A stretch of DNA of 7,137 bases from Pseudomonadota bacterium (GTDB taxonomy: Bacteria > Pseudomonadota > Gammaproteobacteria > Pseudomonadales > Pseudohongiellaceae). Position 1 is the first letter of the stretch; each line of letters starts with the position of its first letter. A model generated the notes under the pieces. It was not told the origin of the DNA. It ran no database searches and was given only the letters and a program-made list of their open reading frames with translations. The stretch lies in NCBI GenBank assembly GCA_022563075.1, contig JADFOC010000133.1, forward strand, positions 1 through 7,137, written 5' to 3'. The position numbers and the translations under genes are program-made. This document shows positions 6,089 to 7,137 of the stretch, in pieces.

Positions 6089-7137
6089 ATGAGTATTTGT
6101 AACACCACCGGCACCATAAGATCGTTATTCCTGGGTGTTTTTCTTGGCTTAAATTTAAGCCACACCAGTGTTGCAGGTGAGTTACCAATACCGCCGCAAG
6201 ACCTTGGACAGGTGGTGGCTGGTCAGCGGGTATTTAATCTGGTGATGCAGGCAGGCACGATGCCTTTTGTCCCAGGTGCACCCGTCACCAATACCTATGG
6301 TTACAATGGTAATTACCTAGGGCCGACCTTGCGTATGACCAGGGGTGAAGAGGTACTCCTCAATGTTACCAACAACCTGTCTATCGACAGCACCACCCAC
6401 TGGCATGGCTTTCACATCCCGACTGCGATGGATGGTGGTCCGTGGCAAATAATTAAAGCCGGTGGCGACACCTGGAGTCCATTTTTTACGGTGGACAATC
6501 CTGCCGCCACCTTTTGGTACCATCCTCATATAATGCCTGCAAACGCTTTCGGTGGAGCACAGGACCCGGATAGCACTTCGGGGCAAGTCTATCGGGGGCT
6601 GGCGGGATTAATCTTTGTCGACGATGAGAACTCTGCTGCTCTGGCACTGCCTAAACAGTATGGAATCGATGACATTCCGCTGATCATACAGGACCGAGAG
6701 TTTAATCAAATCACCGGCGAATTCATTGAATTTCCTCTGGGTTCTGCGCCGGGTGAACAGCTGGTTATTCTCAGGAAAGGGAAAACAATTCTAGCCAATG
6801 GTGAAATTGACGCCGTTTTTACTACCTCGCCGCAATTGATCCGATTTCATATTTTAAATGGTTCCAATGCTCGGCTGTACAACCTTGGCTTCAGTGATGA
6901 TCGAAGTTTTATGCAAATTGCTTCGGATGGAGGCCTGCTGCAAGCGCCGGTACCCATTAGCAGGGTATTGCTGGCACCCGGAGAGCGGATCGAAATCGTT
7001 GTCGATCTGAGCGGAGACCAGGGTAATTCCACTCTCAGTCTGAGAAGCTTTGCCTCGGAACTGGGCACTAACTACGTACCCAATGTGCTTGCCGATGACT
7101 ATGACAGAAGTGACTTCGATATTCTGGGTTTTGATGT
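6089..7137 (+). CDS. CueO-like multicopper oxidase, N-terminal part (runs off window end)
   Basis: An open frame from ATG 6089 continues past the last base; 349 codons are visible. Multicopper oxidases couple oxidation of a substrate (cuprous ion, phenolics, pigments) to reduction of oxygen to water, usually in the periplasm. Residues 1-29 look like a Sec signal peptide: R11, hydrophobic core 13-22, probable cleavage after SVA (27-29). The first cupredoxin domain (about 45-180) has HWHGFHIP (H104, H106), MDGGP (114-118) and WYHPH (H145, H147), which are four of the type-2/type-3 copper ligands. The second domain starts near 195 with LIIQDREF and contains LNGSNARLYN (256-265), IASDGGLL (277-284) and APGER (296-300), all close to E. 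coli CueO as remembered. The C-terminal HCH copper motif and any Met-rich segment lie outside the window. About 27 residues separate HPH from GLAGL, against about 16 in CueO. It is on the same strand as the efflux operon but 538 bp away, so co-transcription is doubtful. Substrate unknown; laccase-like or cuprous oxidase activity are both possible. Confidence 0.93.
   Translation, partial: MSICNTTGTIRSLFLGVFLGLNLSHTSVAGELPIPPQDLGQVVAGQRVFNLVMQAGTMPFVPGAPVTNTYGYNGNYLGPTLRMTRGEEVLLNVTNNLSIDSTTHWHGFHIPTAMDGGPWQIIKAGGDTWSPFFTVDNPAATFWYHPHIMPANAFGGAQDPDSTSGQVYRGLAGLIFVDDENSAALALPKQYGIDDIPLIIQDREFNQITGEFIEFPLGSAPGEQLVILRKGKTILANGEIDAVFTTSPQLIRFHILNGSNARLYNLGFSDDRSFMQIASDGGLLQAPVPISRVLLAPGERIEIVVDLSGDQGNSTLSLRSFASELGTNYVPNVLADDYDRSDFDILGFD

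Noticed and set aside
5869..6165. 98-residue reverse-strand frame
   Set aside because: Overlaps the start of the well-supported oxidase gene and has no family resemblance.

Overview
The window is a stretch of a moderate-GC bacterial chromosome with tightly packed, mostly plus-strand genes. The proteins look gammaproteobacterial: a FadR-length GntR regulator with a FadR-type operator, a Gram-negative RND pump, and a CueO-like multicopper oxidase. This is a judgement from protein style, and no taxonomic marker gene is present. No RNA genes, CRISPR arrays, insertion sequences or phage genes were seen.

Layout: (1) 1-180 is an open frame ending in TAA, probably the 3' end of an unrecognised gene cut by the window edge. 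(2) 181-313 is a compact control region with a good sigma-70-like promoter (TTGACT, 16 bp, TATATT). Its -10 box runs into two back-to-back copies of the palindrome TTGGTCCGACCAA. (3) 314-1039 encodes a GntR-family regulator of the FadR type. (4) 1110-2282 encodes an RND periplasmic adaptor (membrane fusion protein). (5) 2338-5550 encodes a full-length RND inner-membrane pump that starts at TTG. (6) 5551-6088 is a 538-bp gap without a convincing gene. (7) 6089 to the end is the N-terminal 349 residues of an exported CueO-like multicopper oxidase, cut by the window edge.

The three genes from 314 to 5550 are collinear (gaps of 70 and 55 bp) and most simply form one unit: repressor, adaptor, pump. 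The tandem palindrome lies where a bound repressor would block RNA polymerase, so the regulator probably represses its own operon and releases it when it binds a ligand. By fold and operator the regulator resembles acyl-CoA-responsive FadR more than metal-dependent FCD regulators, so an acyl or lipid-like inducer, and perhaps a lipid-related pump substrate, is a reasonable but untested idea. No outer-membrane TolC-like channel is in the window. The oxidase may be a separate unit.

The most distinctive points are the nested four-half-site operator, the FadR-like regulator in charge of an RND pump, a pump whose TM10 lacks the lysine used for proton relay in AcrB, and a CueO-like oxidase without the usual twin-arginine signal.
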